From Nocardia vinacea NBRC 16497 (GTDB lineage: Bacteria > Actinomycetota > Actinomycetes > Mycobacteriales > Mycobacteriaceae), in assembly GCF_000308835.1 (NCBI RefSeq), contig NZ_BAGN01000040.1:1-44312 (forward strand): a DNA stretch of 44,312 bases, read 5' to 3'. Position 1 is the first letter of the stretch; every line of letters starts with the position of its first letter. This document shows positions 17,293 through 26,284 of the stretch, one piece after another. Below the pieces are notes generated by a model, which made no database searches, was not told the origin of the DNA, and was given only the letters and a program-made list of their open reading frames with translations. The position numbers and the translations under genes are program-made.

Positions 17293-18543
17293 ATGGGATT
17301 AATCGGTGGCGTGCGGGTGGGCGGGCATGGGACGCTCGGTCGAGTGCGGTCCTATCGGGAGGTATTGGCCAACTCGGCGGTGCGCAATGTGCTGCTGCTG
17401 GGTGTGATGGTTCGCATTCCGTTCTTCGCCGGGTCGGTATTGCTCGCATTGCATGTGGTGCAGACGTTGCACGGGTCGTATGGGCAGGCCGGGGCGCTGA
17501 GCTCGGTTGTCACGCTCTGTGTTGCGGCGAGTGGGCCGTGGCGTGGGCGGATGCTCGATCGGTTCGGGCTGCGACGGACGATTCTGCCGTCGATCGTGGT
17601 CGGGGCGGTGTGCTGGTCGATCGCGCCGTTCGTCGGGTATGGGGCGCTGTTGGTGCTGGCGGCGGTCGCCGGGCTTTTCGATATTCCGATTTTCACGGTG
17701 GTTCGGCAGGCCGTGATCGCGACGACCACCGAGCAGAGCCGACAACCGGCGCTGGCACTGGAATCGGTGTCGGTGGAGATGGCGTTCATGGTCGGGCCGG
17801 TGCTCGGTGTCGCCGCCGCGACAGCTTGGTCGACGACGCTCACCCTGTTCGGGATGCAGATGGCGCTGGTGTTGGCGGGAGTCTTTGTGTGGGTCCGCAA
17901 TCCGCCGCTGCGCTGCGATGACAAGGGCGGGGATGGTAAGGCAGAGGACGCGACGGTGCCGCGGCGCGAATGGTTCCGGGTCGAGTTCGTCGCGCTGTGC
18001 ATGGGCGCGTGTGTGGCGATCGCGGTGCTCGCGGGTTCGGAATTGACATTCGTATCCGCGATTCGCGAGTTCGACGCACAGCGGTGGCTCGGCGTCGTCA
18101 TGGCGGTCTGGGGTTTCGGTTCGCTGGTCGGTGGGCTCGTCTACGGCGCGTTGCACCGACCCATTTCGACGTACGTGCTGCTCGCTGGGCTCGGCGCCGT
18201 CACCATTCCGATGTGCTTCGCCGTCGGTCCGCTATCGCTGGCCGTGACCGGGCTCATCGCCGGAGCGCTTTGTGCGCCGACACTTGTCGCATCCGTCGAC
18301 CAGTTGAGTCGAATTGTTCCGGAGGGCGGGCGCGGCGAGGCGATCGGCTGGCACGGCGCCGCGATGACGCTCGGCAACGGCATCGGCAGTTCCCTCTGCG
18401 GCGTCGCGATCGACGCGGGCGGATTCCCGGCGGGTTTCGCGGCGGCCGCATTGCTCGGGCTCGGGCTCGGAATCGGGCTGTCGCTGCTGGTCAAGGTGGT
18501 GCGTCGGGTCGACCGGGAGGGGCAGCCTGCCAGGGCGCTCTGA
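17293..18543 (+). CDS. MFS transporter
   Basis: A 416-aa major facilitator superfamily membrane protein with about 12 hydrophobic segments, including LLLGVMVRIPFFAGSVLLAL, LVLAAVAGLFDIPIFTVV and FAAAALLGLGLGIGLSLLVK. The loop after helix 2 is GRMLDRFGLRR, the typical MFS motif A region (DRxGRR-like). A polar central loop, DDKGGDGKAEDATVPRREW, separates the halves. The ATG at 17293 has GGAT upstream; longer versions start at a TTG (17263). It starts 45 bp after the Nudix gene and may be in the same transcript. Substrate unknown, probably efflux. Confidence 0.88.
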   Translation: MGLIGGVRVGGHGTLGRVRSYREVLANSAVRNVLLLGVMVRIPFFAGSVLLALHVVQTLHGSYGQAGALSSVVTLCVAASGPWRGRMLDRFGLRRTILPSIVVGAVCWSIAPFVGYGALLVLAAVAGLFDIPIFTVVRQAVIATTTEQSRQPALALESVSVEMAFMVGPVLGVAAATAWSTTLTLFGMQMALVLAGVFVWVRNPPLRCDDKGGDGKAEDATVPRREWFRVEFVALCMGACVAIAVLAGSELTFVSAIREFDAQRWLGVVMAVWGFGSLVGGLVYGALHRPISTYVLLAGLGAVTIPMCFAVGPLSLAVTGLIAGALCAPTLVASVDQLSRIVPEGGRGEAIGWHGAAMTLGNGIGSSLCGVAIDAGGFPAGFAAAALLGLGLGIGLSLLVKVVRRVDREGQPARAL

Positions 18544-18561
18544 AGTCGCTCGACACAGGTC

Positions 18562-18591
18562 TTGCGTTATACGTATACATCTACTTATAGT
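18562..18591 (+). promoter_or_regulatory. Promoter with TATACGTATA operator-like palindrome in the spacer
   Basis: TTGCGT (18562-18567) and TTATAG/TATAGT (18585-18591) form -35 and -10 hexamers with 17-18 bp between them. The spacer opens with the perfect 10-bp palindrome TATACGTATA (18568-18577). A repressor bound there would block the promoter. It lies 136 bp upstream of the EXLDI gene and is much more AT-rich than its surroundings. A second AT-rich patch with ATGC/GCAT arms lies at 18690-18704. Confidence 0.6.
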
Positions 18592-18726
18592 GATTCCCGA
18601 CGGGTGCCGATGAGCAGGCTCGAGGCGACCGGAAAACGGCAGATCAACTCACCGCAGCGGACCGAATCGGGTCCGCTGGCGTCGAACCCATGCTTTTTTG
18701 CATATCTATTTATGAGACGGGGAATC

Positions 18727-19173
18727 ATGACAGCGGATTCGAACGCACCGACCGACACTGCTTCGGACGTGGCCACGATCAATATCGACAAGAACGCCTC
18801 GGATATGCGAGATGTGCTGCTCGAGGTCGGTCCCGGCGGTCTGCGCAGGCAGCGCTTCGTCGGGCGAAAGCTCAGTGAGACAAGGGAATTCACTAAATCT
18901 GGAATCGAAGTGATCCGGGTCTACCTGAGTCGCAAGGGCAAATACGTAGTGCATCGGCAGCGGGCCGACTGGATGGACTTCGCACTGACGAACTGGACCA
19001 AGGATCTGAAGAACTGGCGCGAGATCTTCGACGTCGCCGACCAGACCTGGGGTGACTACACGGTGGACATCGTCGACTCGGTCGAGGAACTCGCCGGGCA
19101 GATTCCGGCACGCATCTACCGCGAACTCGTCGGCACCGCGACGAGTCCGAAGATCGACGAACTCGACATCTGA
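18727..19173 (+). CDS. EXLDI-type small protein
   Basis: A 148-aa soluble protein ending in KIDELDI, fitting the EXLDI group of small actinobacterial proteins named for that C-terminal motif. The centre, GPGGLRRQRFVGRKLSETREF, IRVYLSRKGKYVVHRQRADW and WGDYTVDIVDSVEELAGQIP, looks like a compact alpha/beta domain. The start is the ATG at 18727 with GGGGA upstream; the in-frame extension upstream is non-coding promoter region. The MmpL gene follows 41 bp downstream, so the two are probably cotranscribed. Function unknown; association with the transporter is an inference. Confidence 0.8.
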   Translation: MTADSNAPTDTASDVATINIDKNASDMRDVLLEVGPGGLRRQRFVGRKLSETREFTKSGIEVIRVYLSRKGKYVVHRQRADWMDFALTNWTKDLKNWREIFDVADQTWGDYTVDIVDSVEELAGQIPARIYRELVGTATSPKIDELDI

Positions 19174-19214
19174 GACCGGTCCGCTCGTTCGGACCTCGAA
19201 AGGACTTCTCCCAC

Positions 19215-21386
19215 ATGTTCGCTCGACTGGGCGCGATCGTTGTGCACAACCCGTGGAAGGTGATCGGTCTCTGGCTGTTCATCGTGATCGCGGTGGTGGC
19301 CTCGGCGCCGCAACTGAAATCGACCACCGATCAATCCGAATTCCTGCCATCGCATTACGAGTCGATTCAGGCAATGCAATTGCAGCAGAAGGCATTTCCA
19401 CAACAGCAGGCGCCCGCGGCGCTGCTCGTCTTCGTCCGCGCGGACGGCGCACCGCTGTCCGAGGCCGATTCGGCGAGCGTGACGGCGATCGCGTCGAAGC
19501 TCGACGACCAGAGAATCAAGGACGTCATCGGTATACAGGCCGTTCCTGCCTCGGAGAACCGGTTGGTGCAGATCGCCGCCGTGCAGATGACGAAGGTGAC
19601 CAATGCGGGCGATACGACGCAGAGCGATGCGGTCGAGAAACTGCGGGACGCATTGCGTGATCAGGTGCAGGGTTCGGATCTGAAGGCGGGCGTCACCGGG
19701 CAGGCGGCGCAGATGCTGGACCAGACCGAGTCCGGTGAAAAGGGTATGGCCATTATCGGTATCGCGACAGTGGTGCTGATTCTGGTGCTGCTGCTGATCA
19801 TCTTCCGCAGTCCGGTGATCGCGCTGCTGCCGATCGTCGTGATCGGCGCGATTTCCAGCACTGTCGGCGGCCTGATCGCGATGGTCAGCAAGGCCTTCGA
19901 TCTGAAGGTCGACAGTTCGGTGAATTCCATTCTGCTGGTGGTACTTTTCGGTGTCGGCACCGACTACATCCTGTTCCTGATGTTCCGGTACCGGGAGCGA
20001 CTGCGCGCGGGCGAGGATCCGAAGACCGCGATGGTCAGTGCGGTCACCAAGGTCGGCGAGGCGATCACCTCGGCGGCGGGTGCGGTGATCATCGCATTCA
20101 TGGCGCTGACCCTGTCCACGCTGGGCATGTTCCGTGCGCTCGGTCCCGCGCTGGCGATCGCCGTGGCGGTGGCGCTGCTGGCTGGACTCACGCTGGTGCC
20201 CGCCGTGGTTTCACTGTTGGGCACCAAGGTGTTCTGGCCGTCCAAGGCGTGGCAGCAGGAGCCGAAGGGTGCGCGCTTCGGTGCGATCGGCGCGGCGATG
20301 GGGCGGCGCTCCGGTGTGTTCGCGGCGGTGTCCGGTGGGCTGCTGGTGGCCCTGGGCGTGTTGGCGTTCGGCTTCCATCCCACATTCGATCTGAGCTCGG
20401 GCTCGACTTCGGATTCCTCCGAATCGACGGTCTACAACAAGGAATTGCTCAAGGGGATGCCCGCCGGGTCGACCCAGCCGTCCGAGGTGCTGTTGCATTC
20501 GGACACCGGGGCACCGCTCGACAATGACCAGCTCACCGCTTACCGAGCTGTACTCGCCGCGGTGCCGGGTGTGAGTCAGGTTGGGGCGCCGACGGTATCG
20601 AGTGACCGACTGGCCGCCGACTTCCAGGTGACCCTCAATGGTGCGCCCGAATCGGATGCCGCGCTCGATACGGTGCGTGACCCGCTGCGGGACGCCGCGC
20701 ATTCGGCGGCACCCGCGGGCACTACCGCAGTGGTGGGTGGCATCTCGTCGGTGTATGTGGACTTCCAGGACGCGATGGTCCACGACTACAAGATCGTGTT
20801 CCCGGTGGCGGCGATTCTGATCATGATCGTGCTCGCACTGCTGCTGCGCAGTCTGGTGGCGCCGTGGTACCTGATGGCCTCGGTCTTCCTCGGCTTCGCC
20901 GCGACGCTCGGTGCCGCGGTACTGGTTTTCCAACACTTCCAGGGCAATTCCGGACTGATCTTCACCCTGCCGGTGATCATGTACCTGTTCGTGGTGGCAC
21001 TCGGCACCGACTACAACATTCTGATGGTCGCTCGCTTGCGTGAGGAGGCGCGGGCCGGAAACGAGCCGAAACAGGCTGCGGCCCTTGCGGTTCGGCACAC
21101 CGGTCCGACCGTCGCCGCCGCCGGTGTGATCCTGGCGGGCACCTTCGCCTCGATGATGTTGGCGGGCAACAATGTGCTGTCGCAGATGGGCTTTGCGATC
21201 TCGGTGGGCATCGCGATCGCCGCATTCGTCATGGCGATGTTCTTCACCCCGGCGGTGACCGCGCTGATCGGGCACCGGGCCTGGTGGCCGGGGCACGGGG
21301 ATCGGGATTCGAAGGGTGAATCCGAGGGGAAGTTGCAGGAAGCGCGCTCGGATCAGTACGTGTACTCAAATACGTACAACAACTAG
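19215..21386 (+). CDS. MMPL family RND transporter
   Basis: A 723-aa inner-membrane transporter of the MmpL type, which moves lipids or hydrophobic compounds using the proton gradient. Architecture: first helix WKVIGLWLFIVIAVVA, a periplasmic domain to about residue 175, five further helices (IIGIATVVLILVLLLIIF through LLAGLTLVPAVVSLLG), a second periplasmic domain, and a second set of helices. Proton-relay motifs GVGTDYILFLMFRYRE and ALGTDYNILMVARLRE, both with Asp-Tyr pairs, are present. The cytoplasmic tail is short. An intrinsic terminator follows at 21450. Cargo unknown. Confidence 0.93.
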   Translation: MFARLGAIVVHNPWKVIGLWLFIVIAVVASAPQLKSTTDQSEFLPSHYESIQAMQLQQKAFPQQQAPAALLVFVRADGAPLSEADSASVTAIASKLDDQRIKDVIGIQAVPASENRLVQIAAVQMTKVTNAGDTTQSDAVEKLRDALRDQVQGSDLKAGVTGQAAQMLDQTESGEKGMAIIGIATVVLILVLLLIIFRSPVIALLPIVVIGAISSTVGGLIAMVSKAFDLKVDSSVNSILLVVLFGVGTDYILFLMFRYRERLRAGEDPKTAMVSAVTKVGEAITSAAGAVIIAFMALTLSTLGMFRALGPALAIAVAVALLAGLTLVPAVVSLLGTKVFWPSKAWQQEPKGARFGAIGAAMGRRSGVFAAVSGGLLVALGVLAFGFHPTFDLSSGSTSDSSESTVYNKELLKGMPAGSTQPSEVLLHSDTGAPLDNDQLTAYRAVLAAVPGVSQVGAPTVSSDRLAADFQVTLNGAPESDAALDTVRDPLRDAAHSAAPAGTTAVVGGISSVYVDFQDAMVHDYKIVFPVAAILIMIVLALLLRSLVAPWYLMASVFLGFAATLGAAVLVFQHFQGNSGLIFTLPVIMYLFVVALGTDYNILMVARLREEARAGNEPKQAAALAVRHTGPTVAAAGVILAGTFASMMLAGNNVLSQMGFAISVGIAIAAFVMAMFFTPAVTALIGHRAWWPGHGDRDSKGESEGKLQEARSDQYVYSNTYNN

Positions 21387-21449
21387 GGATACGAGCAGGC
21401 GGCGGCAATAGGCCTGGGAACACAATCAGTCCAGCCGCTGAGTGAACAG

Positions 21450-21487
21450 GGCCGTCCGACTCGGGATATCCAAGTCGGACGGCCTTT
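21450..21487. terminator. Intrinsic terminator after the MMPL gene
   Basis: A perfect 12-bp stem GGCCGTCCGACT / AGTCGGACGGCC with an 11-nt loop is followed by TTT. It is 64 bp after the MMPL stop and lies between convergent genes. Confidence 0.85.
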
Positions 21488-21511
21488 CTCGTCGTCCTCA
21501 ATGCTCGTTGC

Positions 21512-21573
21512 CGCATACCCAGTGACTACCTCGCATACGGTGCAAGCTTTGTGAGGTAGTCACTGAGTATGCG
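21512..21573. repeat. 21-bp inverted repeat between convergent genes
   Basis: Arms at 21512-21532 and 21553-21573 match in 20 of 21 positions (CGCATAC-CAGTGACTACCTC and its reverse complement) around a 20-nt loop. GCATAC occurs a further time in the loop. It has no T-run, so it is unlike the neighbouring terminator. It could be a second termination signal or a small repeat element. Confidence 0.7.
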
Positions 21574-21627
21574 TGAGCAGGGATCACCGAACGCCGCGCT
21601 GCTGACGGCTGCGGCGGCGAGGTCTAG

Positions 21628-23865
21628 TTAGCTGCTGATCGCGTAGGGGCGGCGGACTCGTCGGGCGAATTCCAGGACTTGGGCGATGGCGGTGCGGGAG
21701 AGGCCGACTTCTGCGCCGATGCTGGTTGGGGTCCAGGATTGGTCGGCGAGCATGAGGATTTCGGCGAGTTGTTCCACCGGGATGACCGAGAGGCCGCGGC
21801 CCGCGATTGCACGGGCGACCGACCACACCTCGACATCATCGCTCTCGGAGCCGAGATTCTCGGTCAGCAGGTCCTCGGCCGAAAGTGATTGCACGACTTC
21901 GCTGATCACCTCACTGGTGGTGCGGCGAGCTGCGTCATCCGGAACGAGTTGCTCGACCTCGTCCTCGGACGCTGCGGTCTGGGCCTCATGATCTGTTGCG
22001 TTGTTGTCCGCGCTCGAAGGGAGGTGAACCTCCATCGCTCGCGTGATTCGTTCGGCCGGGGTGGGAGTCGAGGAACCGTGAGTAGCGCTCTCGGGTTCGG
22101 CGGATGCGCTTGTGCGCGTGGAGGTTTCGGTGTGAACGCTGGACTTCGCGGGGCGGGGAGCGTCAACTACCGTGCCCGCGGTGCGAGAAACCGTGGCGCG
22201 ACCAGTGTCGGCCTCTGCGCGGCCCTGTGGTGTGTGGGCGGTGTCGTCACTGGATTGTCGTGCCGGCTCGACAGTCGCCGTATCGAAGATGCTCAGCTGC
22301 GACTGCGCAGGGCGTGCTGCGGCCTTCTGTGATTCGACCTCTCCGCCAATAGAAGTCGTGCTCGCGTCGCTAGTCGGCGCGGCCGCAGGTGCCGTCCGGG
22401 CATCGCCGATTTTCTCGGAGGCCATGGCCTCGTCGCCAGCGGAAGCAGTAGTCGCGGACGTGGTACCGATGTTTGCGGCCGCGCGCTCATCAGTGGCAGT
22501 CACCACAGTCTGGGAATCGAATCCGGTCGGCGCAACAGTCGTGTGCGCGTCGCGAGTGTTCACCGGTGCCGTCGTTGACTCGACACGCACGGTGGCATGA
22601 GGCGCGCGCTGACTGGCGCTCGCGGCGGCACCGGGTGCGATGCGCTGATCGACGTCGGCGGCGTGCGATGCGTTTTCGCCGAAGGCGTTCGCGGCGGTGG
22701 CCGATGCTTGCGCAGGCCGTGTGCCGTTGGCGTCGGTAAAGGTTCGCGCGGTGTCAGGGATCGAATCCGACCCATGCGCCGAGTGCCCGGACCGGTAGTC
22801 CTCGCTCGGGATCTGTTGGGTGAGACGGCCGTTCGTCGAGCGAGTGCTCTGCGCGTGGTACACGAGGGTTTCCGTGCAATCGAGGCGCGAGACGGGAACC
22901 GCCTCGGGTTGCGCGGCGCGCATCGCGGCCTCGGTGAGGTGGGGATCCATATCGACCGGGAATCGGACTCCGGCTTGGTCGAGCAGGGGATCGAAACCCT
23001 TGGCGGCGAGCAGTTCTCGACGGTCGGTGGGTTCGTCGCGGAACGTGTCGATGGGTGCGCCGCGTTCGGTGGTGACTCGGTGCCGGGGCGGCAGGTCGGG
23101 TTCGTCCTCGACCATCGGGACACTGTCGATGAGCAGGGCGTATCGCGCGGAAACCCAGGCGTGCAACCAGATCACGACGCCGACCATGACCGGGGCGATC
23201 GCGTATTCGGCGGCCTGGCCGAAGGATCCGGCGGCCAGGTGCGGGCCCGCGTTGAGTGCGACGGTCGTGCCGAGTAGCGCGGTTTCGAAGAAGACGACCT
23301 TGCCGCGGTCGAGTTCGCGGCCCCAGCGGGCGGCCGTCGTCGCGGCCACCATGATGGTGATGATCGGGATCGAGATCATCGCCTCGATTCCATAGCTCAA
23401 CCAGTACAGGGGATCTGCCATATTCCCGCTGGGTACCAGGTTGTGCTGCACATTCACCCCGGCCCACACCATGCCGAGCACCACGACTGCGATCAATGCA
23501 CGCGAGGACCATTCGGCGCGCCGGTACAACTGGGCAAGGCGCGCATCCTGATTCGAGACTCGCCGCCGCGCCGCCAGTGCGCGCCGATGCCAGCGCGCAT
23601 CCGCGTCGTCGGCGCGCTGGATGGCGGATACGGTCCGCCGGTTGCGCTTCTCCGCAGCGAGTTCGTCCTGGACGGCCCGTTTCCGCTGTCCCCGTCGCTG
23701 CGCCCGAACCCATTGCGCGAGTTCGCGTTCCGCATCGATCTCGGCATCCGACAGCGCCTGAACCAGCGCCGCGTCGTCCTGTAGCGGCAACCGCCCCCGC
23801 GCGTTCGCGACCCGCTCGGCCAATGCGGCGATCTCGGACCTACCGGTCGACTGTTTGTCGCGCAT
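21628..23865 (-). CDS. DUF2637/Spd-like membrane protein with long low-complexity region and C-terminal HTH
   Basis: 745 aa. The N-terminus (1-115) is charged and helical, probably coiled coil. Four membrane spans follow, at about 122-140, 153-178, 188-208 and 219-240, in the arrangement of the DUF2637 domain found in actinomycete Spd-type plasmid-spread and related proteins. Residues from about 330 to 650 are Ala/Thr/Ser-rich low complexity. The C-terminus, LMLADQSWTPTSIGAEVGLSRTAIAQVLEFARRV, reads as a helix-turn-helix. The ATG at 23865 has GGGAAGG upstream. No transfer, integrase or replication gene is adjacent. Assignment to DUF2637 is by pattern and less certain than the visible topology. 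Confidence 0.7.
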   Translation of the reverse strand: MRDKQSTGRSEIAALAERVANARGRLPLQDDAALVQALSDAEIDAERELAQWVRAQRRGQRKRAVQDELAAEKRNRRTVSAIQRADDADARWHRRALAARRRVSNQDARLAQLYRRAEWSSRALIAVVVLGMVWAGVNVQHNLVPSGNMADPLYWLSYGIEAMISIPIITIMVAATTAARWGRELDRGKVVFFETALLGTTVALNAGPHLAAGSFGQAAEYAIAPVMVGVVIWLHAWVSARYALLIDSVPMVEDEPDLPPRHRVTTERGAPIDTFRDEPTDRRELLAAKGFDPLLDQAGVRFPVDMDPHLTEAAMRAAQPEAVPVSRLDCTETLVYHAQSTRSTNGRLTQQIPSEDYRSGHSAHGSDSIPDTARTFTDANGTRPAQASATAANAFGENASHAADVDQRIAPGAAASASQRAPHATVRVESTTAPVNTRDAHTTVAPTGFDSQTVVTATDERAAANIGTTSATTASAGDEAMASEKIGDARTAPAAAPTSDASTTSIGGEVESQKAAARPAQSQLSIFDTATVEPARQSSDDTAHTPQGRAEADTGRATVSRTAGTVVDAPRPAKSSVHTETSTRTSASAEPESATHGSSTPTPAERITRAMEVHLPSSADNNATDHEAQTAASEDEVEQLVPDDAARRTTSEVISEVVQSLSAEDLLTENLGSESDDVEVWSVARAIAGRGLSVIPVEQLAEILMLADQSWTPTSIGAEVGLSRTAIAQVLEFARRVRRPYAISS

Positions 23866-24027
23866 CGCGAGCCTTCCCAGGAGCAGGTGTCATACCGACG
23901 CAGACCTACATGCTCGAACATATGTGTGATCGCACCGAGATTAAACCGCTACCCGCCCGAGGTCAATGCTGGGCACCCCGAAAACTCGAACAAATGCGCG
24001 AATCGGACGCCCGGTAGTGCTGTGGCG

Positions 24028-24423
24028 TCAGGCGTTCTTGTGGCAGACCGCCTCGAGCATGATGCCGTCGTGGCCGGTCCAGAAGGTGGCGTAGTACGGT
24101 GGCGGGTACTGGGGGAATTCTTGTGGGGCGTGGATGATTTCGTCGCCTCGGGTGGTGGCCCACGCGTGTACGCGGTCGACAGCAGCGCGGGTGCGGACCA
24201 TGAAGGCGAGGTGTTGCAGGCCGGGAGCGGTGCGCACGTAGCCGGGGACGTCGGCGGGGTAGAAGAAGATATACCTGCCTGGCTTGTTGTCGGCGGGCAA
24301 GTAGGCGAATTGGTCGGCCGCACTGAGCAGCGGCGCGTAGTCGAGCAGCGGCATCAGCTCGTCGTAGTAGGACTGGGCCGCGGTGAGATCGGTGACGTTG
24401 ATGCCGAGGTGTCCGAGGGGCAT
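24028..24423 (-). CDS. VOC (glyoxalase/bleomycin resistance) family protein
   Basis: A 131-aa single VOC domain. It begins LGHLGINVTDLTAAQSYYDELMPLL with a metal-ligand type His, then LQHLAFMVRTRAAVDRVHAWA, and ends DGIMLEAVCHKN with the Glu ligand. Such proteins are metal-dependent lyases, isomerases or binders; the substrate is not apparent. The ATG at 24423 opens the conserved N-terminal strand directly. It lies just downstream of the CPBP protease gene on the same strand. Confidence 0.85.
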   Translation of the reverse strand: MPLGHLGINVTDLTAAQSYYDELMPLLDYAPLLSAADQFAYLPADNKPGRYIFFYPADVPGYVRTAPGLQHLAFMVRTRAAVDRVHAWATTRGDEIIHAPQEFPQYPPPYYATFWTGHDGIMLEAVCHKNA

Positions 24424-24449
24424 GCTCGGAATTTACGCTCGATCCGGGT

Positions 24450-25262
24450 TCAGGTGACGGTGGTGTGCCAAACGATGGCGGCGGCCAACGCGCCCGCGCC
24501 GTTGACCGACCAGTGCAGGGCGATGGGGGCCAGGAGGCTGCCGCTGCGGCGGCGCAGCCAGGTGAAGACGACGCCCGCGGCGGCGGTGGCGAAAACGGCG
24601 AGCAGGATGCCGATGATCTGACCGGCCGCGCCGCCGCCGATGAAGCCTGTCAGGCCGCGGTTGCTGGTGGTCAGGCCGAGGGAAGAGGCGATATGCCAGA
24701 GGCCGAACAGCAGCGAGCCCGCCGCGAAGACGCCGCGGACGCCGTAGACCCGGTCGAGCGTGCCGTGCAGGACGCCGCGGAAGGCCAGCTCCTCCGGAAT
24801 CGCGGTCTGCAGCGGGATGACGATCATCGATGCGATGAGTGCGCCGGAGATGGTGGCATAACGGTCGGCGAGGAAGAACGGCCGCGTGATCGGCAGCAGC
24901 GCCCCGATCGCGACCACCGCGAGCACCAAGCCGACCGCACCGAGCGCCCAGAGCGTGCTGCGTCGCCAGTGTCGCGGCGCGAGTCCGAGTTCGGACCAGC
25001 CGAGTCCGCGTCGGCGCATGAGCGCGAGCAGCACCACGGCGGCGATCGGAACGGTGAGGACGCTCGCCCACGCGGTGGTGAAGTGGGCGATCAGATTCGT
25101 GCCGGCCAGGACGATCACCACAACGGCCACGTCGAGATAGGCGTGCAGTTTGTGGCGGGGCGGTGCCGCTTCGTCGAGGTCCTGGTGAAGCACCCGGCCC
25201 AGTGTACGGATGCCCGCAACTGGCGCGACGGGTTCGGCTTCGGGGGTTTGCGTCATCAACAT
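24450..25262 (-). CDS. CPBP family intramembrane metalloprotease
   Basis: 270 aa with about eight membrane spans. The CPBP (Abi/CAAX protease-like) motifs are all present: PEELAFRG (EExxxR), FGLWHI (FxxxH) and HWSVN (HxxxN). These form the membrane-embedded metal site. Family members process prenylated proteins or confer bacteriocin self-immunity; the role here is unknown. The ATG at 25262 is chosen since it has AGGG about 8 nt upstream and avoids overlapping the pseudouridine synthase gene; an ORF extension to 25334 overlaps that gene by 37 bp. Confidence 0.88.
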   Translation of the reverse strand: MLMTQTPEAEPVAPVAGIRTLGRVLHQDLDEAAPPRHKLHAYLDVAVVVIVLAGTNLIAHFTTAWASVLTVPIAAVVLLALMRRRGLGWSELGLAPRHWRRSTLWALGAVGLVLAVVAIGALLPITRPFFLADRYATISGALIASMIVIPLQTAIPEELAFRGVLHGTLDRVYGVRGVFAAGSLLFGLWHIASSLGLTTSNRGLTGFIGGGAAGQIIGILLAVFATAAAGVVFTWLRRRSGSLLAPIALHWSVNGAGALAAAIVWHTTVT

Positions 25263-25297
25263 GGTCGTACCCTGTTTCGCGCTACGCACCGTCGGCG

Positions 25298-26233
25298 TTA
25301 ATGCCGGCCCCGCCACCCGTGCGGATCCGCCCACGCCTGCAGCGTCCGCGCACTGTCGAACCGGCGCGGCGCGCCACTGACCGGGTCGGTGAATTCGAGT
25401 GATGTGGCCAGCAGTTGCAGGGGCCGAGTGAAGTCGTGCACAGATTTGTCGGTGAGCACCGGATAGAAGTCGTCGCCGAGGATCGGAATGCCGAGTCCGT
25501 TCATATGTAACCGCAGCTGATGGGTGCGCCCGGTCAGCGGCCGCAGCCGATAGCGGCCGAGTCCGTCGCGCTGCTCGAGCAATTCGATCCAGGTCTCCGC
25601 ATTGGGCTCACCCGCCACCTCCTGCGCGGCGAGCACCTGCTTCTCCTTGATGATCCGGCTGCGTACCGTGCGCGGCAGCGTCAGCTCCGGATCGAAGGGG
25701 GCGATGGCCTCGTACTCCTTGCGCACCGTGCGTTTGTGGAACATCGTCTGGTAGGCCCCGCGTCGGGCCGGGTTGATCACGAAGAGCACCAGCCCCGCCG
25801 TGACGCGATCGAGCCGGTGCGCCGGAATTAGGTCGGGTAGGTCTAGTTCGCGACGTAGCCGTACCAACGCCGTCTGCAGGATGTGCTGGCCGCGCGGAAT
25901 CGTCGCAAGGAAATGTGGCTTGTCCACGACGAGCAGATCATCGTCGCGGTAGACGATCGGGATATCGAACGGAACTTCGGTCTCATCGGGTAGGTCGCGA
26001 TGGAACCAGACCGCGCCGCCCGGCGCATACGGGGCGTCCGGCGCGATCGGACCGGATAGATCAACGATCCCGCCCGCGTCCAGCAGTTCATCGATGCGCG
26101 CGGCGGGGACCCGAGGCAGCCGATCCACCAGATGGTCGCGAATGGTCGCCCAATCGCCCTGCTCCGGTAGGCGGAGCCGGGCCGGATCCAGGCCGTGCCG
26201 CTTGGGCAACGGCGGCTGCTGCCTCCTTCTCAT
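25298..26233 (-). CDS. RluA-family RNA pseudouridine synthase
   Basis: A 311-aa enzyme that isomerises uridine in rRNA or tRNA. The catalytic motif HRLDRVTAGLVLFV contains the invariant Asp, and GRTHQLRLHMNGLGIPILGD is the second conserved block. The N-terminal 85 residues lack a clear S4 domain. VVDKPHFLATIPRG is the usual strand before the active site. The target uridine cannot be told from sequence. Confidence 0.92.
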   Translation of the reverse strand: MRRRQQPPLPKRHGLDPARLRLPEQGDWATIRDHLVDRLPRVPAARIDELLDAGGIVDLSGPIAPDAPYAPGGAVWFHRDLPDETEVPFDIPIVYRDDDLLVVDKPHFLATIPRGQHILQTALVRLRRELDLPDLIPAHRLDRVTAGLVLFVINPARRGAYQTMFHKRTVRKEYEAIAPFDPELTLPRTVRSRIIKEKQVLAAQEVAGEPNAETWIELLEQRDGLGRYRLRPLTGRTHQLRLHMNGLGIPILGDDFYPVLTDKSVHDFTRPLQLLATSLEFTDPVSGAPRRFDSARTLQAWADPHGWRGRH

Positions 26234-26284
26234 TACCGATGACCTTAGTCGGCGACGAATCCCCAGCTCACGGCCGGGTCGGGC

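Noticed and set aside
18541..18560. GTCGCTCGA-like fragment after the MFS gene, possible fifth copy of the palindromic element
   Set aside because: Only the right-hand 9-10 bases match and no stem partner is present.
18562..18726. N-terminal 55-residue extension of the EXLDI protein
   Set aside because: Starts inside the promoter -35 element and crosses AT-rich non-coding DNA; the ATG at 18727 has a proper ribosome site.
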